From Mayamaea pseudoterrestris (Eukaryota; Bacillariophyta; Bacillariophyceae; Sellaphorales; Sellaphoraceae): a stretch of DNA of 64,000 bases. The DNA lies in assembly GCA_027923505.1 (NCBI GenBank), contig BROI01000014.1, forward strand, positions 248,001 to 312,000, in the 5' to 3' direction. Position 1 is the first letter of the stretch. The number at the start of each line of letters is the position of its first letter. Both the position numbers and the translations under genes were made by a program. Positions 34,018 through 44,230 of the stretch are shown in pieces. Below the pieces are notes generated by a model that was not told the DNA's origin, did no database searches, and saw nothing but the letters and a program-made list of their open reading frames with translations.

Positions 34018-34527
34018 ACCATCGAGCGACGATTTCCACCTCGGACAAAGTTGCTCGCTGACGCTACGCCTGACGTTTGTCCGTCAGTCACGAGGGGTTA
34101 TATCATAGTCGTGTATTTTATTAGGCATATGTCATTCGGACAATATATATTTGTACATTGATAAACAGTGGGGAAACGCATGCGTCATTTAGGACGTCTA
34201 AAAGTCACTTTAAATATATGCCCGTCCGAAATTTACCACACCAAATTGGCACGTGCGAATGCTAACGATGCCTCGGCGACACTCAAGAGCACCACGTCGG
34301 TGACCTTTGTACTGCCCTGTTCATTCTCGACGCCAGAGAAAACAGAAAGTAACGACGGTAAACTCGCAGAGACACGCTACGGTCATTCGACGGTCATTGC
34401 CAATGCACGAGTGGATGACATCATTCTTGTCGCATCGGCAGCACCCAATTAAGTTCGAGGAGGAATTCAACCACACATCATCGTCGCTCGTCTCTTCCTC
34501 TACAAAGAGGCTCTATCAGTATTTCCA
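34018..34527. other. Divergent intergenic region, U-box / gene at 34528
   Basis: 510 bp. A plus-strand frame 34391-34543 starting MHEWMTSF could be a 5' exon of the gene at 34528, since TTTGTAG near 34537-34543 would serve as an acceptor, but no donor is convincing. Confidence 0.35.
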
Positions 34528-35010
34528 ATGTCACTATTTGTAGGAAAAGGAGTTGCAGTGGCTGTTCCAAGATTTAAATCGGCACTCAAGAAACTTGCCG
34601 TCCAAGGATCGGAAGCGCTCAAGCCGCAGCATGTTCCATCAGCCGACATGGCCTCGAGGAGTCACTGGAAACCAGCTCTCATTTCCAATCGCATTGCCAG
34701 TGTTTTGAGAAAGCAGGCAGTGCGGGAAGGAACATATGGGTCGTTTAATACTGAAACGTTGACAGGTTGGGATGCACAGTGGGATGTTGAACTTGCTTCC
34801 ATTCGTTCACAAGGAAGTGGCCGCATTCAAATCCGGCCACCAAACAAGACGAGTCGACAGCGAACGAGAGAAAAGCGAGCAACCAAGATTGAAACAACGA
34901 TGCAGGACATGAATGAGCGTATCGAAAGCTATTACCAGGAGAAGCACAGCGCCAAACCGGCCAAGACGTTTGAGAATAATTACAAGCAGCAAATGATTAT
35001 CAAGAGGTAG
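34528..35010 (+). CDS. Possible mitochondrial ribosomal protein (mL59-like)
   Basis: 160 residues, strongly basic, no membrane segment. Blocks SHWKPALISNRIASVLRKQA, GTYGSF, then RPPNKTSRQRTREKRATKIE and a helical Lys-rich tail resemble the pattern of the mL59 (yeast L25) family: a W/H-x-P-x-x-S-x-R-R/I start, a proline pair and a C-terminal Lys/Arg helix. That match is from memory of the pattern and is tentative. The N-terminus is uncertain: the Met at 34528 may lie in an intron ending near 34543. The 5' part of this gene recurs at about 27110-27177, where it is cut off by the LTR junction. Confidence 0.4.
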   Translation: MSLFVGKGVAVAVPRFKSALKKLAVQGSEALKPQHVPSADMASRSHWKPALISNRIASVLRKQAVREGTYGSFNTETLTGWDAQWDVELASIRSQGSGRIQIRPPNKTSRQRTREKRATKIETTMQDMNERIESYYQEKHSAKPAKTFENNYKQQMIIKR

Positions 35011-35601
35011 AGCATCGCCAAAGGCAGCGTCAAGTCTAGTAACGATGTTGCTACCGTTACCGATTGATGTTAAAGACTTTAATTGAGAAACGGATTATCT
35101 GAGTATTATACATTTGTATCATTATTGAAAGAAGCTAGCAATTATCAAGCTGAAGCATAAATCATCCAAATCCAAGCACCGTCGTGCTGGTCCATGTCAA
35201 GACCAAACTATCAGAGCCAGCGCCGTCAGACCACTACGCACTTTTATATATTGTTTAGATGTGGTCAGAATGAGCCACGGCAGGTTGTTGTAGCATGTAT
35301 AATGAGCATATATAACGCCATTTTGTGAAGCAAGGGAAGTCCAATTCCGAGCTCCGTCGCGCCGTTCCGTTTCACGACCAAACTATCAAAGCCGAAGCCA
35401 TTGGAACGCAACGAATTTGTACTTTGAATTGCAGTAACAATGAGCCGTGGCACGGTGCATACATTGACCATTATTGTGAAGCAAAGCAATGCACTGGATT
35501 TAACAATACGCACACACAGCATGTACGTGACGAAATGAGCCATATGAAATATATGTGTATGATTTAGAATTGTTCAGATATCCCCTTGTGTTAAAACAAA
35601 T
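35011..35601. other. Intergenic region with a decayed tandem repeat
   Basis: 591 bp between convergent genes. Apart from the imperfect duplication at about 35165-35490, listed separately, nothing is recognised. Confidence 0.5.
35165..35490. repeat. Imperfect tandem duplication of about 165-170 bp
   Basis: Two units (about 35165-35335 and 35338-35490) share, in order, GACCAAACTATCA-AGCC, AATGAGCC-TGGCA and TTGTGAAGCAA with diverged sequence between. Neither encodes an obvious protein. Confidence 0.45.
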
Positions 35602-36835
35602 TCAATCATAGTAGCAGTGGTTGTATTCGGTGCAGCAATTGTCGTTGCAGCTAACTTCGTCGCAGTCGAGACCAAAAACGTCAACGTTGCCGCTGCAGGT
35701 TGGACAGAGTGGACAAAACGACTTGGGCCATTCCCCGGTAAAGTTGTTGCGCTGGACAAAGAGTGTTTCTGTATAGTGAGATGAGAGTATATTGAGTGAG
35801 TGAGATTGTCGCAAAGATGGTAGACGCAATAGAATAATTGCAACTATCGTACGTACGCAGTACTCCATTCTGCCGCAAGTTGTAGTCAAGTTCGCCGGTA
35901 AAGGTATTGTGCTGCAGGTAGAGTGACATGAGACTCGGCAGCGAGCCAAGCGCGGAACATGGCAGAGTTCCTGTAGCAGACGCAGTTTGGCATTATAATG
36001 ATGTGAGCGCGTGAGCGAAATGTCACTGGAGCAAAACAACAACAAATACACACATACCAGTGAACGAATTGTAACTCAAATCCAAGCGCCTCAAGTCGGT
36101 CAGTTGCGCGAAAATTGGCGTCACCTGGCCCTTCAGCTGGTTGCCACTCAGGTTGAGTTCCATAATCGCGTCGACATCATTGGCGGAGACGCACGTGGGT
36201 GAGTATTGCTCGCTCACATCGCTGCAGCACGTCACGCCGTACCACTCGCAGTGATGCTTCGTTTTCGACAGCCAGTTGCTTGTATTGCTCCATTTGGAGC
36301 CTCCGTTTTGGTAGTAAATGGTGGCGAGTGTTAGTCGACGCATGAGATTGTCCTCATTGACAAGTTTGTCGGAGTGAACGAGCCATTGCGTCGCCTGCGC
36401 CATGGGAGTGTTTGAATTCTCTTCGAGCTGCGAGGCCGAGGTTGGAAGAGTGGATGTATAGTTGGCTGTAAAGGTATTGTTTGCCAATTGGCTCAAGATC
36501 AAATCGAGTCGCTGCTGCGCCAGTGTCACACCAATAGTAGGTGCCATGGTGGGTGCACGCGTGGGTGACTTGGTCTGATGAATCTGCTTCTTTTTGCCTC
36601 CAGTGGCAATGACACTGACCGTGACTACCACCACTGCCACCACCAAACAGGCCAGCGCCAAGACAATGTACAGTTCCCGACGAAGCTTGCGCTCCTCCAG
36701 CTCCTTGTTGGTTTCGTCAAAGAGTGGACTGGGCTCGTGCGGCTCTGGTTTGTTGATGGTATGGCGCGCCTGCTCCATGGGAGTCACCACGGCCACGGCA
36801 GCCTCCAGCACATGCTCCGACTCGGAGTCGTCCAT
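35602..36835 (-). CDS. Single-TM LRR protein (stramenopile LRR family)
   Basis: Three exons, complement(36058..36835), (35857..35970) and (35602..35768), 352 residues. Introns (87 and 88 nt) begin GTATGT and GTACGT; both interrupt the LRR array and rejoin LRR consensus exactly (YNSFTG|TLPCSAL; NGVL|QTLFVQRNNFTGEWP). Layout: polar N-terminus, one membrane segment near 60-85 (IVLALACLVVAVVVVTVSVIA), a Thr/Pro linker, an LRRNT-like cap (WSNTSNWLSKTKHHCEWYGV), then LRRs (MELNLSGNQLKGQVTP; LRRLDLSYNSFTG) and a Cys-rich end. The cytosolic part has no kinase. Topology suggests a surface receptor or adhesion role; the ligand is unknown. The start is Met at 36835; an upstream Met at 37039 precedes unconvincing sequence. 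Confidence 0.8.
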
Positions 36836-37193
36836 TATAGAGATAGTATGAACGATATTGCAGCGAGATGAACGGGGAACGATGAGTATCGAGGATTGGT
36901 GCAGGAATTTCGAAGCAAGCGTGACAACTTCATGTTGATCGTGCTGGCTCTGGCTTTCGAAAAGGTCATCCGTGTTCAGTCGTGTCGTAGCGGTTATGTC
37001 ACGTTTGAGTACCGCAGCGACAAAATATAAGTACCGCAACGACGCGACAATCCAATGCGTTCGTCTTCCACCATGACGCGCCCATCATTATGGCCGCACA
37101 TTGCACGCCCATTTAGCACCTTTAAAGCCCATGGAGCACCTGCTATAGGTCTATTTATAATCGTATCTTCTTCTCGTCAATCAGTTTCACATA
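36836..37193. other. Divergent intergenic region, LRR protein / MLH1
   Basis: 358 bp holding both promoters. No specific element was recognised. Confidence 0.5.
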
Positions 37194-39698
37194 ATGTCAA
37201 TTCACATTTTACCAGCAGAAGTCGTGAATCGCATCGCCGCCGGCGAAGTGATACAAAAACCATCCAACGCCATTAAGGAATTGATTGAAAATTGTCTCGA
37301 CGCTGGCGCGACTAGCATTTCCATCACCATGGAGGCAGTTGATTGCTGGACTGTGTCCGACAATGGCAAAGGCATGTCGCCCGACGACTTGCAGCTGGCG
37401 GCGACGCGTCACGCCACGAGCAAACTGTCCAGCACCAACGACTTGCACACGCTGGAGAGCTTTGGCTTTCGCGGCGAGGCGCTCGCCTCCATGAGCATGT
37501 GCTCGCACTTGAGCATTGTCAGTCGACATTGTGACGCGCGCGTCGGCTACAAGCAAACGTATGTCAACGGCGCTCCCTGCAGCGACCAGCCGCAGCCGTG
37601 CGCGCGTCCGCCAGGAACGACGGTGCGCATGGACCAGCTCTTTTACAATTTGCCGCACCGGCGCAAAACAAACGCGAGTAGTGAATCCTATCACCAAGTG
37701 CTGAGCATGCTGCAGTCGTACGCTATATTGGTGGCGCAGAACGGTACGAGCATCGTTTGTCAGAAAAATGGGCGCAATAACACCAAGGTGGACTTGAACT
37801 CGGCCGCCGCCGTGTTGCACTGCAACCAACATTCCAGCAAGGAGATCAAGGCCACTGCCACCAAGCAAGTGTTGCAGCAAGTCTATGGGAGTCAAATGAT
37901 TCCGTATCTTTGCGAATTTGAGAGTGACATGGACGAAACGCTTGCTGCAAGTGCAAATGCAAAACTGGATTCTGACGAAACCACGCTCCGCCACCAGCAA
38001 TGCACCTACACTTGCCATGGCTTTGTGACATCTCCCTCGTACACGCAAAACAAAAAATCTACATTCATACTATTCTGCAATCAACGCTTGGTCGAGTGCA
38101 GTTTCTTGAAGCGCGCCATGGAGTCCGTCTACGCGGAACATTCCAAAGCCAAACCCTTTATATATTGGTCCCTTCACGTGCCGCCGCACCAAGTCGACGT
38201 GAACGTTCATCCCACCAAGCGACAAGTGACGCTGCTGCATTTGAACGAAATTAGCATGCATTTGCAGCAAGCGTTGCGCGCGCTGCTGCAGCGACAAAAG
38301 CAGGCGTTTGAGAGTCAATCGGTCATGCAGCAGTCGCAGCAACTCAAGCGCAAGCGCGACGTGGAACATGAAAACGACAACGACGACGACGAATCCAGTG
38401 TCAAAGGAGCAGCCACCGCAACCAGTAGTGTACAAACACAACTATCATATGGTCAATCCGTTGCCTCGTCCAGTCAGCAGTCAACGGCAAGTGTTTCCAA
38501 GCTTGCGCCGTCCAAGCTGATTCGCACCAATCGGTCGTTTCAGCACGGGTCCATGGAACCCTTTGTCAAAATGACGACGACGAATCCATCACAGTTGCAT
38601 TCTCAACGTTTCGACAAGGATTCGACGTCATCAGAAAGTGCCGAGCTAGATAGTGAGCTGCAAAATGAAGGAGCAACAGGAGCAAATGATGCAACAAACA
38701 ATAGTGCCGACTCGCAGCTACATCAGCCTGACTGTCCCCTCCTAGCAACCTCCACCAATGGCACTGCAGACTTGAATCTGCCCGGTGCGTTTGCAAAGGT
38801 GGCTGCCTCCTGCACATGCCGCAGTAACAACTCTCGGATAGAGGTGGTTGATCCATTGGCCGTGCGAGTGCCCCCAAAGCAAACGTATCCGTCACAGCTT
38901 CCGCGCAAAATTCAACCGTCGGAATGTAAGCTCAAGTCAATACTGAGCTTGAGAAGAGGTATTTACAATCAAGCTGCCGATCCTGCAATCGTATCGCAAT
39001 TGCGTTCCTCCTGCTTGGTAGGAGTCGTGTCCCACACACGCTGCATTTTGCAGTGCGGCGCCGACTTGGTACTTTTGAACTACTACGACTGTGCCTGCGA
39101 GCTGTTCTATCAACTGTCGCTGCTGCAGTTTGGAGCGCTCCGCGTTGCCAAACTGGGTGTGCCGGTGGATGTCACCAAAGTCATTGGACAGTTTCTAGAG
39201 CTGGAGGATCAATTGCTACACGAAACCGAGGAGGAGCATTTCGAACATTCAATCACGCTGCTCAATGTCTCGGAAACGAACAAGTCTGTGGCTGCCCAAG
39301 CTGCCTCATTTTTGATGGAAAAGTCAGCCATGCTAAAGGAGTATTTCTCAATTGTCGTCGAAACGAACAATGCCGGCTGCATTTTGCTAACTGGTTTGCC
39401 CATTTTGCTTCAAGGTCACGCACCATCTCCCCATGGCGTTGCCTTGTTTCTCTTGCGGCTGACGACCGAAGTCAACTTTGTCAAGGAAAAGCGCTGCTTT
39501 CAAGGCATCAGTCGCGAGCTGGGACTGTTTTACGCTAGCGTTGCCGCCACGGATGAATCTGCCTGGCACTCTTTGGTGCGACACTGCTTGTTTCCTGCCG
39601 TTTCAACTCTGCTCGTGCCTTCCAGAGCCACGGCAGCGGAAAGTATGAAAACCGTTGGCAACCTTTCGCAACTATACAAGGTATTTGAAAGGTGCTGA
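37194..39698 (+). CDS. MLH1: DNA mismatch repair protein MLH1
   Basis: Single exon, 834 residues. The N-terminal GHKL ATPase carries all MutL motifs: IAAGEVIQKPSNAIKELIEN with LDAGAT, DNGKGM, TRHATSKL and FGFRGEALASM. The transducer domain ends with VDVNVHPTKRQV (about 340-355). A Ser/Gln/Asn-rich linker (about 380-600) follows. The C-terminal dimerisation domain begins near 625 (CLVGVVSHTRCILQCG) and ends KVFERC, the conserved MLH1 C-terminus that completes the endonuclease site of its PMS partner. It forms MutL-alpha with a PMS protein in the nucleus, acting after MutS recognition of mismatches. No PMS gene is in the window. The start matches the conserved N-terminus exactly. Confidence 0.95.
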   Translation: MSIHILPAEVVNRIAAGEVIQKPSNAIKELIENCLDAGATSISITMEAVDCWTVSDNGKGMSPDDLQLAATRHATSKLSSTNDLHTLESFGFRGEALASMSMCSHLSIVSRHCDARVGYKQTYVNGAPCSDQPQPCARPPGTTVRMDQLFYNLPHRRKTNASSESYHQVLSMLQSYAILVAQNGTSIVCQKNGRNNTKVDLNSAAAVLHCNQHSSKEIKATATKQVLQQVYGSQMIPYLCEFESDMDETLAASANAKLDSDETTLRHQQCTYTCHGFVTSPSYTQNKKSTFILFCNQRLVECSFLKRAMESVYAEHSKAKPFIYWSLHVPPHQVDVNVHPTKRQVTLLHLNEISMHLQQALRALLQRQKQAFESQSVMQQSQQLKRKRDVEHENDNDDDESSVKGAATATSSVQTQLSYGQSVASSSQQSTASVSKLAPSKLIRTNRSFQHGSMEPFVKMTTTNPSQLHSQRFDKDSTSSESAELDSELQNEGATGANDATNNSADSQLHQPDCPLLATSTNGTADLNLPGAFAKVAASCTCRSNNSRIEVVDPLAVRVPPKQTYPSQLPRKIQPSECKLKSILSLRRGIYNQAADPAIVSQLRSSCLVGVVSHTRCILQCGADLVLLNYYDCACELFYQLSLLQFGALRVAKLGVPVDVTKVIGQFLELEDQLLHETEEEHFEHSITLLNVSETNKSVAAQAASFLMEKSAMLKEYFSIVVETNNAGCILLTGLPILLQGHAPSPHGVALFLLRLTTEVNFVKEKRCFQGISRELGLFYASVAATDESAWHSLVRHCLFPAVSTLLVPSRATAAESMKTVGNLSQLYKVFERC

Positions 39699-39956
39699 GC
39701 AATACGTAAAGTGTCACTCTCAAAAACTAATGAGTCAACTTATAGTTTACATTTTTGTTAATAGTAAATATAAAGAAATGTTCCTGCGTCGCCGCCGTGT
39801 CAGGATGTCAGCCTCGACTAGAAGCCAGTCATCCGTCATGCCTATCTTGTAAAAAGTAGCAGCAGCTCCGTTGGAATGAAACAGGCAGTGCGTTTGGGTA
39901 GCATGCAACGATATAATACATATTGCATGCTTCCTTCATCACTGCCACTCTTAACC

Positions 39957-40717
39957 TCAGGTATTGAGTCGCGGCAAGTCGTTAATGGTGGTCGGCCTAT
40001 TGTTGCGGCGGCGCGGTGGTCGCTTGCTTCCGCCTTGGGTGCGCGCCTTGGTTTGCAACGCGGAACGTAGCTCCTGGGACGAGTCCTATGATCGTAAAAT
40101 AGAGCGGCATGGTGGTAAGTCAATGAAAATGTATATATAGAAACCTCTTGACAGCATATACTCACCTGCTTGCCGTAGTCAAGCTGCACCAAGGACTTCC
40201 AGTAGGCAATGGTCATTTTGAAAACGGTGATTGGATTCAAGCAGGCGCGTAAAATGTACGGAACTTTGAGGCTCAGCCTTCGTCGCTTCTTCTTTGTCGC
40301 CAGCTTGGCATTTACCGCTTGCTTGCTCGCCTTGGCCTTGGCGGAAGCTTGCTTTTGCAGCGTGGATGCGGCGAGTTGTGCGGATCGTTTTGCGGCGAGC
40401 TTGGCGTCAATTTCGGTTGGCTTCTTCTTCGGAGTCGTCGTTTTCGGGGGCGGCGCAACCGTTTCTGCAATCTCCTCCTCCTCCTCTTCATCCGATTCGT
40501 CTTCACTTGTATCTTCATCGCTATCTTCCTCCTCGTCGTCACTATCTTGTGCGCCTCCTCGCAGTATGCATGCCGATAGTTGAGAAACACGTTGCGTCTG
40601 CGGCAAGAAGGCAACCGGCAAGCGATCCGAAAAGACTCGGCCCCGCGCTTGCGCGGAATGCATCACGCACAAGAGAGCTAGCAGCAGCAGCGTGGCTGCC
40701 GTCGTTCGCAGCATCAT
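39957..40717 (-). CDS. Secretory-pathway protein with acidic and Lys-rich regions
   Basis: Two exons, complement(40166..40717) and (39957..40085), 226 residues; the 80-nt intron begins GTGAGT and ends ATAG. I do not recognise the family. A signal peptide (ATLLLLALLCVMHSAQA) is followed by a segment with ILRGG, a very acidic run of Asp/Glu/Ser (about 58-85), a Lys/Ala-rich helix (about 100-150), a conserved-looking amphipathic block RRLSLKVPYILRACLNPITV continuing FKMTIAYW, and a basic Arg-rich tail. The mix of extreme acidic and basic tracts suggests a luminal or complex plastid-envelope protein. It shares a 221-bp divergent promoter with the PNPase gene. Confidence 0.65.
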
Positions 40718-40938
40718 GATGATTGGGGTTTTGTTTGCTTGTTTTGTGCGAGCGAAAGAAAAAAACGCACGGACGGCTGCGACGCGTGTCACGCTGTGCA
40801 TGTCGCAGCAGTACCCAACTGTCGTTCCGGCACTCGCATGTTGGCGACCGCCAATTTGTTCGCTTCCTTCTCCAATATTACACACTGCTTGCTTCATGTA
40901 CCCACATAAATTTGACTGGCAAATTGAAATAGTTAAGA

Positions 40939-43848
40939 ATGAGACGTATCATACGACGTTACCATGTTCCGCGTGGGGTGGATCGAGCTTTGCCGCAGCG
41001 ATCTGCCTCCTTCACGCCAAGGAATGGTGTACTGCATCCATTCACAAGAACAATGCAACAATATTCGACTTGTAATCGGCAAAGGCATATACAATTTTCA
41101 AGCTCCGCTGCTGCAATTATGGAAGACGATTTGAGTCATACGAACGACGAAACCAAGCCGCCAAGCAACCTTTCCTTTGCCAGATTCATCGACGGCCCTC
41201 CACTGCAGCTGGGACTTGGTTCGTTCGGCAAGCACGCGGCTGCTTCCGTCGTTGGCATGGCTGGATCAACGGTAGTGTCAACGACGCTGTGCCGCGACGA
41301 AACGAGCATGAGCAGTGATCACTATAGCAATGGCACCTTGCTGACGGTGGACGTGCGGCTGCGGGCGCACGGGGTGGGGCGCATGCCGATGAATCGCACG
41401 CGCCGGGACTACGGCGTCATGAGTGACGTTGAAGTCTTGGCGTCGCGGGCCGTAGACCGAGCGCTGCGGCCGTTGCTGCTGCCACGAAACAGTATGATGA
41501 CTGGTGAATATAGCAACGGATTGACATCCGGCGGTCGCATGCACGTGCAGTCGGTGGTACAATCCTACGACAAGTCGGGACGTTTCGATGACGCAAGCGG
41601 ACATCCAGTTGCAACCAGCATCAACACTGCCTCCGCTGCACTGTATGATTATTTGATCGAGCCAGTCGCAGCGACGAGTCTATGCCTCATGCGCGCGTCG
41701 GATCTATCGGCTGGTAGTGGTGGTGGAATCGTCGCAACAACACCTCCAGCGCAGGACCAGCAACTCGTCATTGTCCAGGACGCATCTCCAGCGCAGATGC
41801 AAGACTCGCTGGGTCAATTGCTGCTGGCGGGCACCCGCGACAAGATTGTCATGATGGAATGGTCCAGTCACGGCAGTCACAATGCAGGATTGCCGGAGGA
41901 GCAGTGGGAGGCGCTGCTAAAAGTCGGCATGGCGGCGTTGCAACCAGTTTTGGATTCCATGGAGCAGTTGCACGAGTTAAAGACGCAGCGGGAGGAAACG
42001 GAAGCTGCTGAGAATGATTCAATGGACGACGAAGCTGTTCGAGTTAGTCTTGGTTTGGATCAAGTTGTATCGAGTGAGACATTGACGACGGACGAGGTCA
42101 CGGAAACGGCCGTACTAGCCGCTGGACTATCCAACGAAGACAGAGATTTGTTGCTAGCCAAGGCCTTGGATGTTTGCGCCTTGAAACTAAAAAATGCACT
42201 TGGCAGGTTGTTTGGTGTTAGTGGATCATGCCAACCTCCTTTAATATGTAGGAAGCGAGAAGCGTTGATGCATCAATCTGGCAATCTACTTTCAAAGTCA
42301 TTTCGCGGAGCTCGAGAAACGGTAATGCAAAACGAAGTGAAACGGCTTGTAAACGACATTGCTGACGAATTGGGCTACACATTGACTCCATTCGATAGAT
42401 CGTGGTTATACGACGAGGTTATCAAAAAGTTGTTCGAAGGTGCATTGTGGGCGTCAGTCAGTGACTATGGAGCTCGCGCAGACCAGCGCGGAAAGCCGGG
42501 GGCAGGTTGGAAAACCATTCGCCCAATCCAGAGCCAACCGGCGGCCTTGCCCGATACAGTTCATGGATCAGCACTATTTGCAAGGGGCCAGACGCAAGTG
42601 CTCAGCACGGTGACGCTCGCGCCTCCATCGGAAGGTTTTGTGCGAGCGAACCCGTACGATGTAACGGAGGAAATGAAACCAACGACATCACAGGGCAATA
42701 CACCATATTCATCCCTGCCGGTAGGGTCGCTTCGCTTCCTGCGCAACCAAGAGGCACTGTCATCAGACATGAACTCCAAAAAAGTGCAAGCCGAACGAGA
42801 GCCCACTGGTGCTTCAGGGAATTTGTCGGAGCTCAAGCGTGCGTTTCTGCAGTATGACTTTCCTAGCTACTCGACTGGCAAGGTTCCGGAAGGAAACCAG
42901 GCAAACAAGCGTCGGTCGATTGGCCATGGCAATCTGGCAGAGCGTGCCATTCTGCCAGTGCTTCCTTCGCCTGAGCAATTTCCATATGCCATTCGCATGA
43001 CGAGTGAAGTGACGGACTCGAATGGTAGCAGCAGTATGGCGAGTGTTTGTGGAGTCACCATGGCGCTGCTGGATGCTGGTGTGCCCCTCTTGATGCCAGT
43101 CGCCGGAATTAGCGTGGGAGCAGTTACTTCCGGTGATAAGTACGCGCTCATGTTGGATATCACAGGGACGGAAGATTATTACGGTGCGATGGACTTGAAA
43201 GTAGCAGGGACGCCGTTGGGTGTGACTGCATTGCAACTGGATGTCAAACAACCGCTTTCAGTGCAAGTAATTGTTGACGCCTTGTACTTGGCCCAACGTG
43301 GGCGGCAATCGATACTGCAAGAAATGCAAGCTCAGTCAATGAATCTTGGCGGTCTAAAGCCGCGCGCCGAGCTCAAAGAGTCTGCTCCCCGCGTGGAGGT
43401 TATTCATTTCGACCCCCAACGCAAGCGCGACGCTGTGGGACCCGGTGGAATCGTCCTTCGTCAAATTGAAGACCGATATGGCGTTTCTCTTGACTTGACA
43501 CAAGAAGGAAGATGCCTTATCTTTGGATCAAGTCGTGACATGGTGCAGAAGGCAAAGATAATTATAATGGATCTTGTGTCAGACGTCGCGATTGGAGACG
43601 TCTACATGGGAACCGTGATAGAGGTCAAGGATTTCGGGGCAATCATCGAATTGTTAAGGAACAAGGAGGGTCTGCTGCATGTAAGCGAAATAATAGGCGA
43701 AGGAGATCCAGGAAGCCACCCGCAAGGTTTGTCCGGATATGTACGCCAGCGTCTGAATATAGGTCAACAGGTTGAGGTCCAAGTCATTAGCATTGATCCG
43801 GTGCAAGGAAGTATCAAACTGAGCATGAAACATTTGGCCGGAAAGTAG
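40939..43848 (+). CDS. Organellar polyribonucleotide nucleotidyltransferase (PNPase)
   Basis: Single exon, 969 residues, longer than bacterial PNPase (about 700) because of an N-terminal extension and a long insert. The first ~60 residues are Arg/Ser/Gln-rich and nearly free of acids, a likely organelle transit peptide. Order: first RNase PH domain (from about 75, QLGLGSFGKHAAASVVGMAG), helical domain, second RNase PH domain (from about 535; ERAILPVLPSPEQFPYAIR), KH domain (about 815-880; GPGG loop) and S1 domain (about 890-965; IGDVYMGTVIEVKDFGA, LLHVSEI). It degrades RNA 3' to 5' with phosphate and can add tails in organelles. Whether it goes to mitochondrion or plastid cannot be settled here; there is no clear signal peptide, which favours the mitochondrion. 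Confidence 0.92.
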   Translation: MRRIIRRYHVPRGVDRALPQRSASFTPRNGVLHPFTRTMQQYSTCNRQRHIQFSSSAAAIMEDDLSHTNDETKPPSNLSFARFIDGPPLQLGLGSFGKHAAASVVGMAGSTVVSTTLCRDETSMSSDHYSNGTLLTVDVRLRAHGVGRMPMNRTRRDYGVMSDVEVLASRAVDRALRPLLLPRNSMMTGEYSNGLTSGGRMHVQSVVQSYDKSGRFDDASGHPVATSINTASAALYDYLIEPVAATSLCLMRASDLSAGSGGGIVATTPPAQDQQLVIVQDASPAQMQDSLGQLLLAGTRDKIVMMEWSSHGSHNAGLPEEQWEALLKVGMAALQPVLDSMEQLHELKTQREETEAAENDSMDDEAVRVSLGLDQVVSSETLTTDEVTETAVLAAGLSNEDRDLLLAKALDVCALKLKNALGRLFGVSGSCQPPLICRKREALMHQSGNLLSKSFRGARETVMQNEVKRLVNDIADELGYTLTPFDRSWLYDEVIKKLFEGALWASVSDYGARADQRGKPGAGWKTIRPIQSQPAALPDTVHGSALFARGQTQVLSTVTLAPPSEGFVRANPYDVTEEMKPTTSQGNTPYSSLPVGSLRFLRNQEALSSDMNSKKVQAEREPTGASGNLSELKRAFLQYDFPSYSTGKVPEGNQANKRRSIGHGNLAERAILPVLPSPEQFPYAIRMTSEVTDSNGSSSMASVCGVTMALLDAGVPLLMPVAGISVGAVTSGDKYALMLDITGTEDYYGAMDLKVAGTPLGVTALQLDVKQPLSVQVIVDALYLAQRGRQSILQEMQAQSMNLGGLKPRAELKESAPRVEVIHFDPQRKRDAVGPGGIVLRQIEDRYGVSLDLTQEGRCLIFGSSRDMVQKAKIIIMDLVSDVAIGDVYMGTVIEVKDFGAIIELLRNKEGLLHVSEIIGEGDPGSHPQGLSGYVRQRLNIGQQVEVQVISIDPVQGSIKLSMKHLAGK

Positions 43849-44230
43849 AAGGACGTGCTTATTATGCAACAAAGGTTTAAATAAGGTTTTAAAATGATTA
43901 GAAAGACTTACGAGCAAGAACGACTCATGGGAAAGCAATATATTATCGCGCGGCAGACAAAGAAAAGGTTAAAGGAGGGGAGGAGAATAGAAAAGTTTGA
44001 AGGAGAATAAAAATAGAGAAGAGATACTGCGATAACAAGATAGTGAGCGTAGTAATTAACTGTGAGCCCCTGTGATGGATCTTATTGCTTCCGGCAAATT
44101 CTAGAGTATCCCTGTCATGCTACTCCTTCTTCGACTCAGATAAGAAGAATGCATTGCTGTGATACAAGATATAGAGAGAATCATGCCCTCACTCTCAACT
44201 CCTAGACCATTCACCAATACTCTTCACATT
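43849..44230. other. Convergent intergenic region
   Basis: 382 bp between the ends of the PNPase and U2AF genes. A purine-rich A/G stretch lies at about 43960-44030; nothing else recognised. Confidence 0.5.

Noticed and set aside
25494-34607. A true segmental duplication of the host flank
   Set aside because: The second version differs mainly by scattered one- and two-base indels in coding and non-coding DNA alike while high-copy repeats inside it are exact, which fits sequence error better than evolution.
37209-38048. 279-codon minus-strand frame opposite MLH1
   Set aside because: It lies antisense to the strongly conserved MutL ATPase domain, has no recognisable motif, and such frames are common opposite GC-rich third positions.
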